A stretch of DNA of 64,000 bases, taken from the NCBI GenBank assembly GCA_964615935.1, contig CAZTTG010000004.1:62001-126000 (forward strand). Direction: 5' to 3'. Shown piece by piece: positions 24,347 through 33,240 of this stretch. Origin of the DNA: CAZTTG01 sp964615935 (GTDB taxonomy: Bacteria; Planctomycetota; UBA1135; GCA-002686595). Made by a program: the position numbers and the translations under genes. The notes beneath the pieces are model-generated. The model worked only from the letters and a program-made list of their open reading frames with translations, searched no databases and had not been told where the DNA came from. Each line of letters begins with the position of its first letter. The stretch's first letter is position 1.

Positions 24347-25357
24347 ATGGAAGCGAGTAGCGCTTGGGTAACGGTTGCCGGACGGGCGCTCACGGGCATC
24401 CGTCGAGGCCTCGTCCGCTCACTCCCCCTGGTGCTGCTGGTCCTGGCCGCCTGCCGCTCCACCTCCCTCGAGCCCACCCCCGAGCCGCCCCCCGTCGGCC
24501 CCAGCCACCCGCCCGGCTGGATCGATGCCCCCGTCACCTGGGCCAAGCTGGACGCCATCGAGGCGTGGCTCGACAGCCCCTCCTCGCACCGCGACGACCA
24601 CCTGCGCATCGAGGCCTGGCTGCAGCTCAGCGAGGGCCGGCTGGAGTTCTCCAGCCAGGACCTGGACGGCTCCAACACCCCCACCGAGACCCTGCGCCTT
24701 CGCATCCAGGCCGCCAAGGAGGGCTTCGAGCGGGTGCTCGCCGAGCCCCTCCTGGCCGGCGCTCAGCGCGCCCGCGCGGTCCTCGGTCGCCAGCGGTCCC
24801 TGGCCCTGATCAGCGTCCCCCCCCGCCGGTCGGGGCTCCCGCTGATCCGGCGCAGCACGTGGGGCGCCCTCCCCGCCGTTCCCTCGCGCATGAATCCCCT
24901 CCGCGGGGTGTGGAGCCGCGTGACCGTCCACCACTCCGCGGACTCCCGCTCGGTGACCAGCGGCGGCACCTACCAGGAGTCGTCGCGCCTGGTGCGCAGC
25001 ATCCAGAAGTACCACCTGGAGGATCCCGCGCTGCGCTGGGGGGACCTGGGCTACCACTTCGCGATCGACTCCGCCGGCCGGATCTTCGAGGGGAGGGAGC
25101 TCGCCTGGCAGGGGGCGCACGCGGGCGGGGCCAACAACCACCAGAACATCGGGGTGTGCCTGCTGGGGAGCTTCGAGTCGCCCGCCGCTCGCCCCACCCC
25201 GGCCGCGCTCAAGTCCCTGGAGCTGCTCCTCGACCACCTGCGGGTGGAGTACCGGATCTCGGCCACCCGCGTCTTCACCCACCGCGACTTCAAGGAGACC
25301 GCCTGCCCCGGCCCGGCCCTGACGGCCTGGGTCAGGGCGTACCGGCAGCGGCGGTGA
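24347..25357 (+). CDS. N-acetylmuramoyl-L-alanine amidase, lipoprotein (Amidase_2/PGRP type)
   Basis: A 336-residue protein with a long N-region and a lipobox L-V-L-A-A-C (Cys near residue 36). Residues 60-150 are helical. The C-terminal half is an Amidase_2 domain: 'I-R-R-S-T-W-G-A', then zinc ligand His in T-V-H-H-S-A-D, 'W-G-D-L-G-Y-H-F-A-I-D-S-A-G-R-I-F-E-G-R', 'N-H-Q-N-I-G-V-C-L-L-G' and 'T-H-R-D-F-K-E-T-A-C-P-G'. The family cleaves the amide between muramic acid and the peptide stem. It probably acts on the cell wall from a membrane anchor and stands alone on the plus strand. Confidence 0.9.
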   Translation: MEASSAWVTVAGRALTGIRRGLVRSLPLVLLVLAACRSTSLEPTPEPPPVGPSHPPGWIDAPVTWAKLDAIEAWLDSPSSHRDDHLRIEAWLQLSEGRLEFSSQDLDGSNTPTETLRLRIQAAKEGFERVLAEPLLAGAQRARAVLGRQRSLALISVPPRRSGLPLIRRSTWGALPAVPSRMNPLRGVWSRVTVHHSADSRSVTSGGTYQESSRLVRSIQKYHLEDPALRWGDLGYHFAIDSAGRIFEGRELAWQGAHAGGANNHQNIGVCLLGSFESPAARPTPAALKSLELLLDHLRVEYRISATRVFTHRDFKETACPGPALTAWVRAYRQRR

Positions 25358-25415
25358 CTCCCTCACGCCTGGCGGCGGATCTCCTCGAAGAAACCGCAAG
25401 GCAGGCACCGCAGGG

Positions 25416-26411
25416 TCAGTCCGGCAATCGCGCGGCGGGCCCGCCTTCGAGCGCCTCCACGTCCGCCCGCACCATCATCCGGATCAGCTCCTCGAAGGTG
25501 ACCTCGGGCTCCCAGCCCAGCTCGCGCCGAGCCCGGGAGGCGTCCCCCACCAGCACGTCGACCTCGGCCGGCCTCAGGAAGGCCGGGTCCACCCGCACGT
25601 GCTCGGCCCAGTCGAGGCCGACCTCCTCGAAGGCCACGCGGCAGCAGTCGCGCACGGTGTGGGTGCGGCCGGTGGCGATCACGTAGTCGGAGGGCTCGGG
25701 CTGCTGCAGCATCAGCCACATGGCGCGCACGTAGTCCCCGGCGAAGCCCCAGTCGCGGCGGGCGTCCAGGTTCCCGAGCAGGAGCTCCTCCTGCTGGCCG
25801 GCCCGGATGCGGGCCGCGGCCCGGGAGATCTTGCGCGTCACGAACTCCGGTCCCCGGCGCGGCGACTCGTGGTTGAAGAGGATGCCGCAGCAGGCGAAGA
25901 GGTCGTAGGACTCCCGCTGGTTGACCGCGATCCAGTGGGCGTAGACCTTGGCCGCGCCGTAGGGGCTGCGCGGGTGGAAGGGCGTCGTCTCCGTCTGGGG
26001 GGACTCCCGCACCTTGCCGAAGATCTCCGAGCTGGACGCCTGGTAGAAGCGCGCGCCCGGAGCCACCTGGCGCATGGCCTCCAGCATGCGGGTGGCCCCC
26101 AGCCCGGTGAACTCGGCGGTCAGCACCGGCTCCTCCCAGGAGGTCGGCACGAAGGACTGGGCCGCCAGGTTGTAGATCTCGTGAGGCTCCGAATCGGCGA
26201 TGGCCCGCACCAGGCTGGTCTGGTCGAGCAGGTCCCCGCGCAGGAGCTGCACCCGGTCGAGGATGGGGGCGATGCGGTCCAGGTGGGACAGGCTCGAGCG
26301 CCGCACCAGCCCGAAGACCCGGTAGCCGCGCTCCAGCAGGAACTCCGCCAGGTAGCTGCCGTCCTGCCCGGTGATGCCCGTGATCAGGGCCCGTTTCTCG
26401 CTCGCGCTCAA
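25416..26411 (-). CDS. gmd: GDP-mannose 4,6-dehydratase
   Basis: A 331-residue SDR with I-T-G-I-T-G-Q-D-G-S-Y-L-A-E-F near residues 10-24, the hallmark of GMD, then 'Q-A-S-S-S-E-I-F-G' and the catalytic pair in Y-G-A-A-K-V-Y-A-H-W. 'N-H-E-S-P-R-R-G-P-E-F-V-T-R-K' is also diagnostic. It makes GDP-4-keto-6-deoxymannose for GDP-fucose, GDP-rhamnose or perosamine. The start is TTG at 26411, supported by GGAGGG about six bases upstream. No reductase (fcl or rmd) is adjacent. Neighbouring uppP is on the same strand, 67 bp upstream. Confidence 0.94.
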   Translation of the reverse strand: MSASEKRALITGITGQDGSYLAEFLLERGYRVFGLVRRSSLSHLDRIAPILDRVQLLRGDLLDQTSLVRAIADSEPHEIYNLAAQSFVPTSWEEPVLTAEFTGLGATRMLEAMRQVAPGARFYQASSSEIFGKVRESPQTETTPFHPRSPYGAAKVYAHWIAVNQRESYDLFACCGILFNHESPRRGPEFVTRKISRAAARIRAGQQEELLLGNLDARRDWGFAGDYVRAMWLMLQQPEPSDYVIATGRTHTVRDCCRVAFEEVGLDWAEHVRVDPAFLRPAEVDVLVGDASRARRELGWEPEVTFEELIRMMVRADVEALEGGPAARLPD

Positions 26412-26478
26412 GGCGTCCCTCCGCGGGGCGGCCGATCCTACCCTGTGGACCGACGATCGCGGCGGGGCTTCCTTCCGG

Positions 26479-27309
26479 CTAGCTGGTCCAGAAGAGCAGG
26501 GTGCCAGTCCCCAGGGCGGCGCAGTACAGCGCGAACCAGGCGAAGGCGCCCCGCCCCAGGAAGGCCAGCAGCAGCCGGAGGGCTCCCCAGCCCACGAGGC
26601 CGGCGAAGAGCACGGCCCACAGGAGCAGCAGCATCTCGCCCCCCGTCAGCTCACCGGCGCCCACCCCCCCCAGCTCGAGCACGGTGGCGGCCAGGATGGC
26701 CGGGATGCTGATCAGGAAGGAGAAGCGCGCCGCCTGCGCCGCCGGCAGGCCCCGCCACAGGCCCACGGCGATGGTGGTCCCCGAGCGCGAGATGCCGGGC
26801 AGGATGGCCAGGGCCTGACCGCACCCGATCAGCAGGGCGTCCAGGATGGTCAGGGGCCGGACCTCGCGATCCCCGGAGGGCTCCGCCAGGGCCTTCCTCC
26901 GCCCGCGCTCGCCCCAGCTCAGGATCACGGCGGTCGCCAGGAGGCCGGTGGCGGCCGCGGTCCCCTGCTGGAAGAGCTCGCGCAGCAGGTCCTCGAGCAG
27001 GATCCCCACCAGTCCCACCGGGATGGTGGCCAGGACGATCAGGGCGATCTCGCGCAGGCGGCCGGCGAGGAGATCCCGGAACAGGCCGGCCACGTCGCGG
27101 CGGTAGACCGCCACCACGGCGATCAGGGTTCCGACGTGGAGGGCCACGTCGACCAACAGCGGATCCTGGATGTGGCCGATGGCTCGCTCGGTGAGCACGA
27201 GGTGGCCCGAGGAGCTGATGGGCAGGAACTCGGTCAACCCCTGGACCAGGGCCAGGAGGGTGAGCTCGGCGTAGCCGAGCCCTTCGGAGAGGGAGAGGAC
27301 GGGGACCAT
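26479..27309 (-). CDS. uppP: Undecaprenyl-diphosphatase
   Basis: A 276-residue membrane protein of the BacA/UppP family that recycles the lipid carrier for peptidoglycan and polysaccharide export. Diagnostic motifs are 'Q-G-L-T-E-F-L-P-I-S-S-S-G-H-L' near residues 23-37 and 'I-L-P-G-I-S-R-S-G-T-T-I'. About eight membrane segments can be traced. I prefer ATG 27309; an ATG at 27342 would add 11 non-hydrophobic residues. The length fits the family. Presence beside the polysaccharide genes is consistent with demand for free undecaprenyl phosphate. Confidence 0.94.
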   Translation of the reverse strand: MVPVLSLSEGLGYAELTLLALVQGLTEFLPISSSGHLVLTERAIGHIQDPLLVDVALHVGTLIAVVAVYRRDVAGLFRDLLAGRLREIALIVLATIPVGLVGILLEDLLRELFQQGTAAATGLLATAVILSWGERGRRKALAEPSGDREVRPLTILDALLIGCGQALAILPGISRSGTTIAVGLWRGLPAAQAARFSFLISIPAILAATVLELGGVGAGELTGGEMLLLLWAVLFAGLVGWGALRLLLAFLGRGAFAWFALYCAALGTGTLLFWTS

Positions 27310-27472
27310 GGATCGAGGGGCCGCGGGGCCGCCGGGGGGCATCGACCGGCGGGGGCGGCGGCTTGATCCCGCGGCGGACGACGGCGGCCAGGCCTACCCG
27401 ATCCGGGAGAGCGGCGCCAGCCCTCCGGGAGCGACCCGCCCGGCGAGGGCGGCCATTCGGGCGGGGAAAAGC

Positions 27473-27501
27473 CTTTCATCCGACCGCCGAGGGGCTATTC
27501 T
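27473..27501 (+). promoter_or_regulatory. Candidate promoter for tRNA-Val
   Basis: CTTTCA (27473-27478) and TATTCT (27496-27501) are 17 bases apart, and the tRNA begins 20 bases further on. The -10 has the same GCTAnnnT form seen at other sites. The -35 match is only partial. Confidence 0.35.
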
Positions 27502-27520
27502 CCGCCTCCGTCGCCCGATC

Positions 27521-27597
27521 GGGCCGTTAGCTCAGGTGGTTAGAGCGCTACGTTGACAACGTAGAGGTCACTGGTTCGAGTCCAGTACGGCCCACCA
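27521..27597 (+). tRNA. tRNA-Val(GAC)
   Basis: A complete cloverleaf can be folded by eye. The acceptor stem GGGCCGT pairs with ACGGCCC, the D-arm is GCTC/GAGC, and the anticodon stem CTACG/CGTAG has the loop TTGACAA, which puts GAC at the anticodon. The T-arm is ACTGG/CCAGT around TTCGAGT. The discriminator A is followed by an encoded CCA. Anticodon GAC reads the valine codons GUC and GUU. It is the only RNA gene I can see in the window. Confidence 0.96.
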
Positions 27598-27728
27598 CCT
27601 CCTCCTCCTCCCTGCGGGCTGCGCATGCGTTGCGCCCACTGGACGCTCACAGCGCGAGGAGGCGCGCGTAGGCTGGGAGGGTGGCCCGCCATCCGACGCG
27701 GCCACCCAGCGTCACCGGAGGATTCCCG

Positions 27729-29117
27729 ATGATGGCCCTCGCAACCCGATTGGCGACCCCGATGCTGCTCCTGGCGGCCGCCCTGCCGGCGGTCCGCGGG
27801 CAGGAGGCGGTCGAGCCCGGTCGCCTCAGCCCCGAGTACGACCCCCGCAGCACACCCCTGGTGCAGGTGATCCGGCGCGTGCGGCCGGCGGTGGTGCACA
27901 TCGAGGCCCGCTGGGTGGCCATCGACTTCAGCAAGCGCACCGGCGCCATGACCGGCAGCCTCCCCAGGACGGCCTACGCCACCCACGCCTCCGGGGTGGT
28001 CATCGGCGAGGACGGCTACATCCTCACCAACTACCACGTCGTCGCCAACGCCGTCGCCGACGACAAGAACGGCCGCATCCTGGTGAGCTTCGATCCCCGG
28101 CAGGATCCCACCGAGTACGAGGCCCAGTTCATCTCCGACTCCTACGACGACGACCTGGCGCTGATCAAGATCAGCGGCGAGCGCAAGTTCCCGGAGGTCG
28201 TCCTGGGCTCCTCCTCGGATCTCATGCTGGGCGAGCCGGTGGTGATCATCGGGAACCCGCGCGGCAACTGGCACTCCGTGAGCCAGGGAATCGTCTCCGG
28301 CATCGACCGCCGCATCCGCACCCCCGTCGCCTCCCACACCGACCTGATCCAGACCGACGCGGCCATCAACAAGGGCAACAGCGGCGGTCCGCTGCTCAAC
28401 ATCCACGGCGAGCTGATCGGCCTGTGCACCTCCTACCTCGAGGAGGCCGTGAACCTCGGCTATGCCATCCCGGTCGATCGCGTCAAGGAGGTCCTGCGCG
28501 AGTCCCTGCTGACCCCCTCCGCGGCCCAGTCCTGGCTGGGCTTCGAGGTCGACCTCCTTCCCGGCGGGGAGGGTCCGGAGGCCACGATCGTGGTGACCCA
28601 CGTGACCCGGGACGGGCCCGCCTGGCTCTCGGGCCTGCGCGCCGGCTTCCAGGTCCTGCAGGCCGGGGGCGAGCCCATCCTCGACGTGCAGCAGTTCAAC
28701 CACCAGCGCCTCCAGCTCCAGCCGGGCGACGTCTACCCCCTGCGGGTCAACTGCTCGGGCCAGGAGCAGGACCTCACGATCAGCGGCTGGAAGCGGGTGG
28801 ACGGCATCCTCTTCGAACGCCTGGGACTGACCGCCTGCCGCTGCCAGATCGGGCTCCAGACCTACCTGGCGGTGGAGCGGGTCCGCTCCGAGGGGCCCGC
28901 CGCCGGCATCGGCCTGCAGCGCGACGATCTCCTGCTGGCCTTCCTGGGGGCGGGCGAGTCCCGCGCCTGGCGCTTCCAGGGGGAGGCCCTCCTGGCGCGC
29001 TACGCGAACGGCCTGGAGGTGGGCTCCGACCTGGGGGTGGAGGTCGTCCGCGACCTGAACGGCAACCGGGTGCCGGAGGTGAGCGAGATCCTCAAGGGCA
29101 CGCTGGTGGTCGAGTAG
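27729..29117 (+). CDS. Secreted trypsin-like serine protease with PDZ domains (DegP/HtrA-like)
   Basis: A 462-residue protein. The start at ATG 27729 follows a perfect GGAGGA six bases upstream. A signal peptide ends near 'A-V-R-G-Q'. The chymotrypsin-fold core has the complete triad: His103 in T-N-Y-H-V-V, Asp142 in D-D-D-L-A-L and Ser218 in G-N-S-G-G-P. Residues about 250-330 form a PDZ domain ('G-P-A-W-L-S-G-L-R-A-G-F-Q-V-L'), and a second PDZ-like segment is near 370-440. HtrA-type proteins degrade misfolded envelope proteins or act as regulatory proteases. The gene follows the tRNA and stands alone on the plus strand. Confidence 0.9.
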   Translation: MMALATRLATPMLLLAAALPAVRGQEAVEPGRLSPEYDPRSTPLVQVIRRVRPAVVHIEARWVAIDFSKRTGAMTGSLPRTAYATHASGVVIGEDGYILTNYHVVANAVADDKNGRILVSFDPRQDPTEYEAQFISDSYDDDLALIKISGERKFPEVVLGSSSDLMLGEPVVIIGNPRGNWHSVSQGIVSGIDRRIRTPVASHTDLIQTDAAINKGNSGGPLLNIHGELIGLCTSYLEEAVNLGYAIPVDRVKEVLRESLLTPSAAQSWLGFEVDLLPGGEGPEATIVVTHVTRDGPAWLSGLRAGFQVLQAGGEPILDVQQFNHQRLQLQPGDVYPLRVNCSGQEQDLTISGWKRVDGILFERLGLTACRCQIGLQTYLAVERVRSEGPAAGIGLQRDDLLLAFLGAGESRAWRFQGEALLARYANGLEVGSDLGVEVVRDLNGNRVPEVSEILKGTLVVE

Positions 29118-29430
29118 GGCCTCTCGAGCCCCCCGCGGCGGATCGCGTGGTGGCCGGGTCCGGCCCCCGGCCCCGCCGCGGCCCGCCGACCTCACCCAGA
29201 AGGAGGGCGGAGCGAGAGCGGGCGTCCCGCTATAATCCTCGCGGCGGCGGGCCCGGCCCTGCCGCCGCCCCCTTTCGGTCCCCCGCGCACCCGGGGAAGC
29301 CCTTCAGGTCCGCCCCGCGGGCGGACGAAGGGGTCCCGGGGGCGTCCCCTCCCAGGACCCGGGCCTCCGGGTCTCCCCGGCTGGCCTCCGGCGGCCCCGC
29401 CCCGGGCCGCGCAGATCCTCCCTCCTCCGC
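29118..29430 (+). other. 313-bp intergenic region with -10-like TATAAT and a hairpin
   Basis: No gene is visible here. A perfect TATAAT lies at 29231-29236 (in GCTATAATCC), about 195 bases before the next ATG, without a recognisable -35. Between them, 29308-29326 forms a hairpin with an 8-bp stem (GTCCGCCC/GGGCGGAC) and a CGC loop. This may be a promoter with a long structured leader for the carbamoyltransferase module. Confidence 0.4.
29308..29326 (+). repeat. Perfect inverted repeat (8-bp stem, 3-base loop) in the leader of the carbamoyltransferase module
   Basis: GTCCGCCC and GGGCGGAC are exact reverse complements around CGC. No T-tract follows, so it does not look like a standard intrinsic terminator. 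It could be an RNA structure or an operator. In 70% GC DNA such repeats do arise by chance. Confidence 0.5.
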
Positions 29431-29640
29431 ATGAACGCCCTGAAAGAGTTCATGGAGCGGTTCGGACACATGCTGTCCCGGACGCTCCTGACCATCCTGT
29501 ACTTCGGCCTGCTGGGCCCCTTCGCGCTCTTCTACCGGCTGGTGGCCGATCCCCTGCACGCGCGGCGGCGCCGCCGGGGAAACTGGGCCGGCTGGGTCGC
29601 CCGGAACGAGGTCCTGGGAGCCGCCCGGAGGCAGGACTAG
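29431..29640 (+). CDS. Small membrane protein upstream of carbamoyltransferase
   Basis: A 69-residue protein with one clear membrane segment at about residues 17-38 ('L-L-T-I-L-Y-F-G-L-L-G-P-F-A-L-F-Y-R-L'), then a basic RRRRR patch and a Trp-rich tail. Positive-inside rules place the C-terminus in the cytosol. The stop codon abuts the carbamoyltransferase ATG with no gap, so the two are probably coupled. I have seen small proteins of this look beside carbamoyltransferases in other bacterial polysaccharide clusters, but I know no function. It may anchor the enzyme to the membrane. Confidence 0.75.
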   Translation: MNALKEFMERFGHMLSRTLLTILYFGLLGPFALFYRLVADPLHARRRRRGNWAGWVARNEVLGAARRQD

Positions 29641-31431
29641 ATGATCATCCTGGGACTGTCCTACTACTACCACGACTCGTCCGCGGCCCTGCTGCGGGAC
29701 GGGGTGATCGTGGCCGCCGCGGCGGAGGAGCGCTTCAGCCGGGTCAAGCACGACTCGGGATGGCCCGGCCTGGCGGTCGAGTTCGTCCTGAGGCAGAGCG
29801 GGATCAGCATCGACGAGGTCGACTACGTCGTCTTCTACGAGAAGCCCTTCGTCAAGTTCGAGCGCATGCTGGTGACCGCCATGGCCACCTTCCCGCGCTC
29901 GGCGGGGGTCTTCCGCGAGGCCATGCAGCGCTGGGTGACCGACAAGCTGTGGATCAAGTCGATGATGAAGCGCGAGCTGGGGGTGCCCTCCGCCAAGCTG
30001 CTCTTCGCCGACCACCACATGTCCCACGCCGCCTCCAGCTTCTTCACCTCCCCCTTCGAGGAGGCGGCCATCCTGACCGTGGACGGCGCCGGGGAGTGGT
30101 CCACCGCCACCCTGGGCATCGGACGGGACAACAAGATCGAGATCCTGAAGGAGATGCGCTTCCCCCACTCGCTGGGGCTCCTGTACTCGGCCTTCACGGC
30201 CTACTGCGGCTTCGAGATCAACGAGGGCGAGTACAAGCTCATGGGGATGCACCCCTACGGGCAGGCGCGCTACGTGGACAAGATCTACGAGATCATCGAC
30301 GTGGGCGAGGACGGCAGCCTGTGGCACGACCTGCGGTACTTCTCCTACCAGTACTCGCGGGACACGACCCTGACGAAGGCCTTCTCGCGGCACTTCGGCC
30401 GGCCGCCGCGCGACCCCAAGCTGAACGACAAGTCGCTGGACGCCTTCTACTGCGACATCGCCGCCAGCATCCAGGTGGTCGCCGAGCAGGTGCTCATGAA
30501 GATGATCGAGCACCTGCACGAGATCACCGGCTCGAAGAACCTGTGCATGGCCGGGGGCGTGGCCCTGAACTCGGTGGCCAACTACAAGCTGCTGCGCGAG
30601 GGTCCCTTCGACGACCTCTTCATCCACTCCGCCCCGGGGGACGACGGCGGGGCGGTGGGCTCGGCCTACTGGGCGTACAACCACCTGCTGGGCCACCCGC
30701 GCGGCCCGGTCCTGGACCACGCCCACCTCGGCTCGGAGTACTCCGACGAGGAGATCGAGGGGTTCCTCACGGCCAACGACATCCCCTTCGAGAAGATCGA
30801 GGACGACGAGGCCTTCTTCCAGCGCGTGGCCGACGACTTGGTCGACGGCAAGGTGGGCGGCTGGTTCCGCGGGCGCTTCGAGTGGGGACCGCGGGCCCTG
30901 GGCTCGCGCTCGATCATCGCCGACGCCCGCAAGCCGGAGATGAAGGACCTGCTCAACGCCAAGATCAAGTTCCGCGAGGCCTTCCGGCCCTTCGCCCCCT
31001 CGGTGCTGGCCGAGAAGGCCGACGAGTGGTTCGACTTCCCCGAGCCCGAGCGGCACTGGCCGGGCTCCTTCATGCTCTACGTGACGCCGGTGCTCGAGGA
31101 GAAGCGCGCGGAGATCCCGGCCATCACCCACCAGGACGGCTCCGGCCGCCTGCAGACCGTCTACCGCTCGGTGAACCCCGACTACCACCGCATGATCGAG
31201 GCCTTCGGCGAGAAGACCGGGGTGCCGGTGATCATGAACACCTCCTTCAACCTGAAGGGGGAGCCCATCGTCGAGTCCCCGGCCCACGCCTTCAACACCT
31301 TCAGCCTCTCGGGGATGGACGTGCTGTACATGAACAACTACATCGTGCAGGCCGCGGCCAAGAGGAAGATCGCCGAGACGCGCTTCTCGCTGCGCCACAA
31401 GGGCGATTCGGTCACCGAGATGGTGAGCTGA
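29641..31431 (+). CDS. Carbamoyltransferase (NodU/CmcH family)
   Basis: A 596-residue cytosolic enzyme. The N-terminal ASKHA-fold domain starts M-I-I-L-G-L-S-Y-Y-Y-H-D-S-S-A-A-L and carries the metal-binding D-H-H-M-S-H-A at about 124-130 and 'T-V-D-G-A-G-E-W'. 'A-G-G-V-A-L-N-S-V-A-N' and 'G-P-R-A-L-G-S-R-S-I' lead to the C-terminal YrdC-like part ('K-F-R-E-A-F-R-P-F-A-P', 'N-T-S-F-N-L-K-G-E-P'). The family transfers a carbamoyl group from carbamoyl phosphate to a hydroxyl, as in nodulation factors, cephamycin and saxitoxin-type pathways. A polysaccharide or lipid-linked sugar acceptor is likely from context. It is followed 13 bp later by the SGNH hydrolase fusion. Confidence 0.93.
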   Translation: MIILGLSYYYHDSSAALLRDGVIVAAAAEERFSRVKHDSGWPGLAVEFVLRQSGISIDEVDYVVFYEKPFVKFERMLVTAMATFPRSAGVFREAMQRWVTDKLWIKSMMKRELGVPSAKLLFADHHMSHAASSFFTSPFEEAAILTVDGAGEWSTATLGIGRDNKIEILKEMRFPHSLGLLYSAFTAYCGFEINEGEYKLMGMHPYGQARYVDKIYEIIDVGEDGSLWHDLRYFSYQYSRDTTLTKAFSRHFGRPPRDPKLNDKSLDAFYCDIAASIQVVAEQVLMKMIEHLHEITGSKNLCMAGGVALNSVANYKLLREGPFDDLFIHSAPGDDGGAVGSAYWAYNHLLGHPRGPVLDHAHLGSEYSDEEIEGFLTANDIPFEKIEDDEAFFQRVADDLVDGKVGGWFRGRFEWGPRALGSRSIIADARKPEMKDLLNAKIKFREAFRPFAPSVLAEKADEWFDFPEPERHWPGSFMLYVTPVLEEKRAEIPAITHQDGSGRLQTVYRSVNPDYHRMIEAFGEKTGVPVIMNTSFNLKGEPIVESPAHAFNTFSLSGMDVLYMNNYIVQAAAKRKIAETRFSLRHKGDSVTEMVS

Positions 31432-31444
31432 GGGGGGAGCCGAG

Positions 31445-33031
31445 ATGTCCGCCATGCGCGTCGTCAACGTCCTGCTGGCCGTGCTGGTCAGCGCCGCCAT
31501 CTGCCTGCTGGTGCTGGAGGGCGGGCTGCGCCTCCTGGGCTTCGGGCCGCCGGCCAGCATCCACCGCTTCGACCCCGCCCTGGGCTGGAGCAAGGTCCCC
31601 GGCGCGGTCTGCGACCGCTCCGGCCGCGAGTTCACCGCCACCTTCGAGATCAACGAGCAGGGCCTGCGCGACGACCCCATGGCCCTGCCGGACAAGGCGC
31701 CCGGCACGTATCGGGTGGCCATGCTGGGGGACTCCTTCACCCTGGGGTACACGGTCGAGCGCGATCACCTCTTCGTGGACCTGCTGGAGCGCAAGTGGGC
31801 CTCCGAGGGACGCAAGATCGACGTGGTCAACGCCGGCACCGAGGCCTGGTCCACCGACCAGGAGGTGATCTGGCTGATGGAGCACGGCCAGGACTTCGAC
31901 CCCGACCTGGTGCTGCTGTTCCCCTTCGACAACGACCTGTACTGGAACGCGCAAACGGCCTACCGCCGCTACTCCAAGCCGCGCTTCGAGGCCGACGGGA
32001 GCCTCGAGCCGCGCGTCCTGGAGGACCCCGGCGAGCAGGGCTGGATCGAGCGACTGGGCCTCGCGCGCTTCCTCGCCGTCCTCTCCGGCGCCTCGGGCGA
32101 GGGCGACCACCGCTGGAGCCCCGACGGAGGGAAGCGGACGCTGCACTCGGAGAACGCCGCCCTCCTCCACTCCCCCCCCGACTTCATGGTGGGCGCCATC
32201 GGCCGCACGCGGGGCGCCCTGAGTGCCCTGCGGGCCGAGTGCGGCCGCCTGGGGGCGGAGCTGCTGGTGGTCCCCATCCCCTCCAAGGCCTGCGTCCACG
32301 AGGAGGCCCGCGCCCGGGTGGCCGAGACGATGGCCAGCCGCGGGCTGGCGGAGGGCTCCTGGTTGCCCGAGCAGCCGGTGGAGACCTTCCTGGCCCTGTG
32401 CGGCGAGCTGGGGATCCGGACCCTCGACGCGCGCGCCAGCCTCGAGGCCGCCGCCGCCGAGGGCGGCGCGGACCTGTACTACCAGCGCGACTGGCACTTC
32501 AACCCCGCCGGCAACCTGGCCTTCGCCGGCTTCCTGGACCGGGAGCTGGACGCCGCCGGCCTCTTCCCCGCGGCCCACGCGGCGCAGACCGCCGGGGAGT
32601 TCCCCGCGCTGGACGCCGGCGGCGGGGGCGTGCCCTTCGCCCCCGTCCTGTACCTCACGCTGCTGGTGGTGCTGGTGCTCCTGTACAAGAGCACCTATCG
32701 GGCCGAGCCCCTGTGGAAGCCGGTCTTCGGCATCGCCGCGCTCCTGGCGGTGATCTTCGGCATCGTCTTCGCCGTCGACGCCCTGGTCGGCGTCCTGCCG
32801 CCCCAGGTGGCCCAGCTCATGCTGATCACCTTCGTCCTGCTGATCCTGATGTTCGTGGCCTTCAAGATGGGCAGCAAGGTGGGCACGGTGCTGGAGCTCT
32901 TCCGCGCCTTCGTGGCCCGCGGGCACTGGTACCTGATGCCGCTGGTGGTGGTCCTGCTGACCGTGGGGAGCCTGCTGGTGGTGGCCGCCAGCTCCCCCCT
33001 GGTGGCCCCCTTCATCTACACCCTCTTCTGA
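31445..33031 (+). CDS. SGNH/GDSL hydrolase fused to C-terminal membrane domain (DUF5989-like end)
   Basis: A 528-residue protein. An N-terminal membrane anchor spans about 8-24. The SGNH hydrolase domain follows: Ser97 in M-L-G-D-S-F-T-L-G, and the C-terminal catalytic pair in Q-R-D-W-H-F-N-P (Asp349, His351). A linker leads to four membrane segments at about 398-413, 428-448, 457-473 and 498-515. The last 45 residues repeat the layout of the two tiny proteins encoded next: 'L-F-R-A-F-V-A-R-G-H-W-Y-L-M-P-L' then a membrane helix and a C-terminal A-P-F-I-Y-T-L-F. That ending is what I know as DUF5989. The hydrolase could be an O-acyl esterase or transferase acting on the polysaccharide. The stop overlaps the next start (TGATG). 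Confidence 0.85.
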   Translation: MSAMRVVNVLLAVLVSAAICLLVLEGGLRLLGFGPPASIHRFDPALGWSKVPGAVCDRSGREFTATFEINEQGLRDDPMALPDKAPGTYRVAMLGDSFTLGYTVERDHLFVDLLERKWASEGRKIDVVNAGTEAWSTDQEVIWLMEHGQDFDPDLVLLFPFDNDLYWNAQTAYRRYSKPRFEADGSLEPRVLEDPGEQGWIERLGLARFLAVLSGASGEGDHRWSPDGGKRTLHSENAALLHSPPDFMVGAIGRTRGALSALRAECGRLGAELLVVPIPSKACVHEEARARVAETMASRGLAEGSWLPEQPVETFLALCGELGIRTLDARASLEAAAAEGGADLYYQRDWHFNPAGNLAFAGFLDRELDAAGLFPAAHAAQTAGEFPALDAGGGGVPFAPVLYLTLLVVLVLLYKSTYRAEPLWKPVFGIAALLAVIFGIVFAVDALVGVLPPQVAQLMLITFVLLILMFVAFKMGSKVGTVLELFRAFVARGHWYLMPLVVVLLTVGSLLVVAASSPLVAPFIYTLF

Positions 33032-33171
33032 TGCCCTCCGCGGTCCGCTTCCTCAGGCAGTACTGGTTCTGGGTCCTGGCCCCCCTCGTGGCCCTGGGCG
33101 CCCTGCTGCTGGCCCTGTGGATCCTGGGCGGTCAGGGAGACGACTACGACTTCGCCTACCCCCTCAGCTGA
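33031..33171 (+). CDS. 46-residue membrane microprotein, DUF5989-like copy 2
   Basis: The ATG overlaps the preceding stop by one base, so translation is coupled. The peptide has an amphipathic start (V-R-F-L-R-Q-Y-W-F-W-V-L-A-P), one membrane helix (about residues 14-32), a short acidic turn (Q-G-D-D-Y-D) and ends F-A-Y-P-L-S. It aligns by eye with the next protein (M-I-R-F-L-K-E-N-W-F-Y-I-L-A-P) and with the end of the hydrolase fusion. The function of these proteins is unknown. The tandem arrangement argues that the ORF is real despite its size. Confidence 0.75.
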   Translation: MPSAVRFLRQYWFWVLAPLVALGALLLALWILGGQGDDYDFAYPLS

Positions 33172-33240
33172 CCGTCCCCGGGCTGGCCCTTGCGCCCCCG
33201 GCGGATGCGACGTAGAAGGGAGCCTTCGGAGACCTCCACC

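Noticed and set aside
27598..27650. A terminator hairpin after the tRNA
   Set aside because: The best pairing (around GGGC...GCGC) has a bulge and no T-tract, so it is not better than chance in GC-rich DNA.
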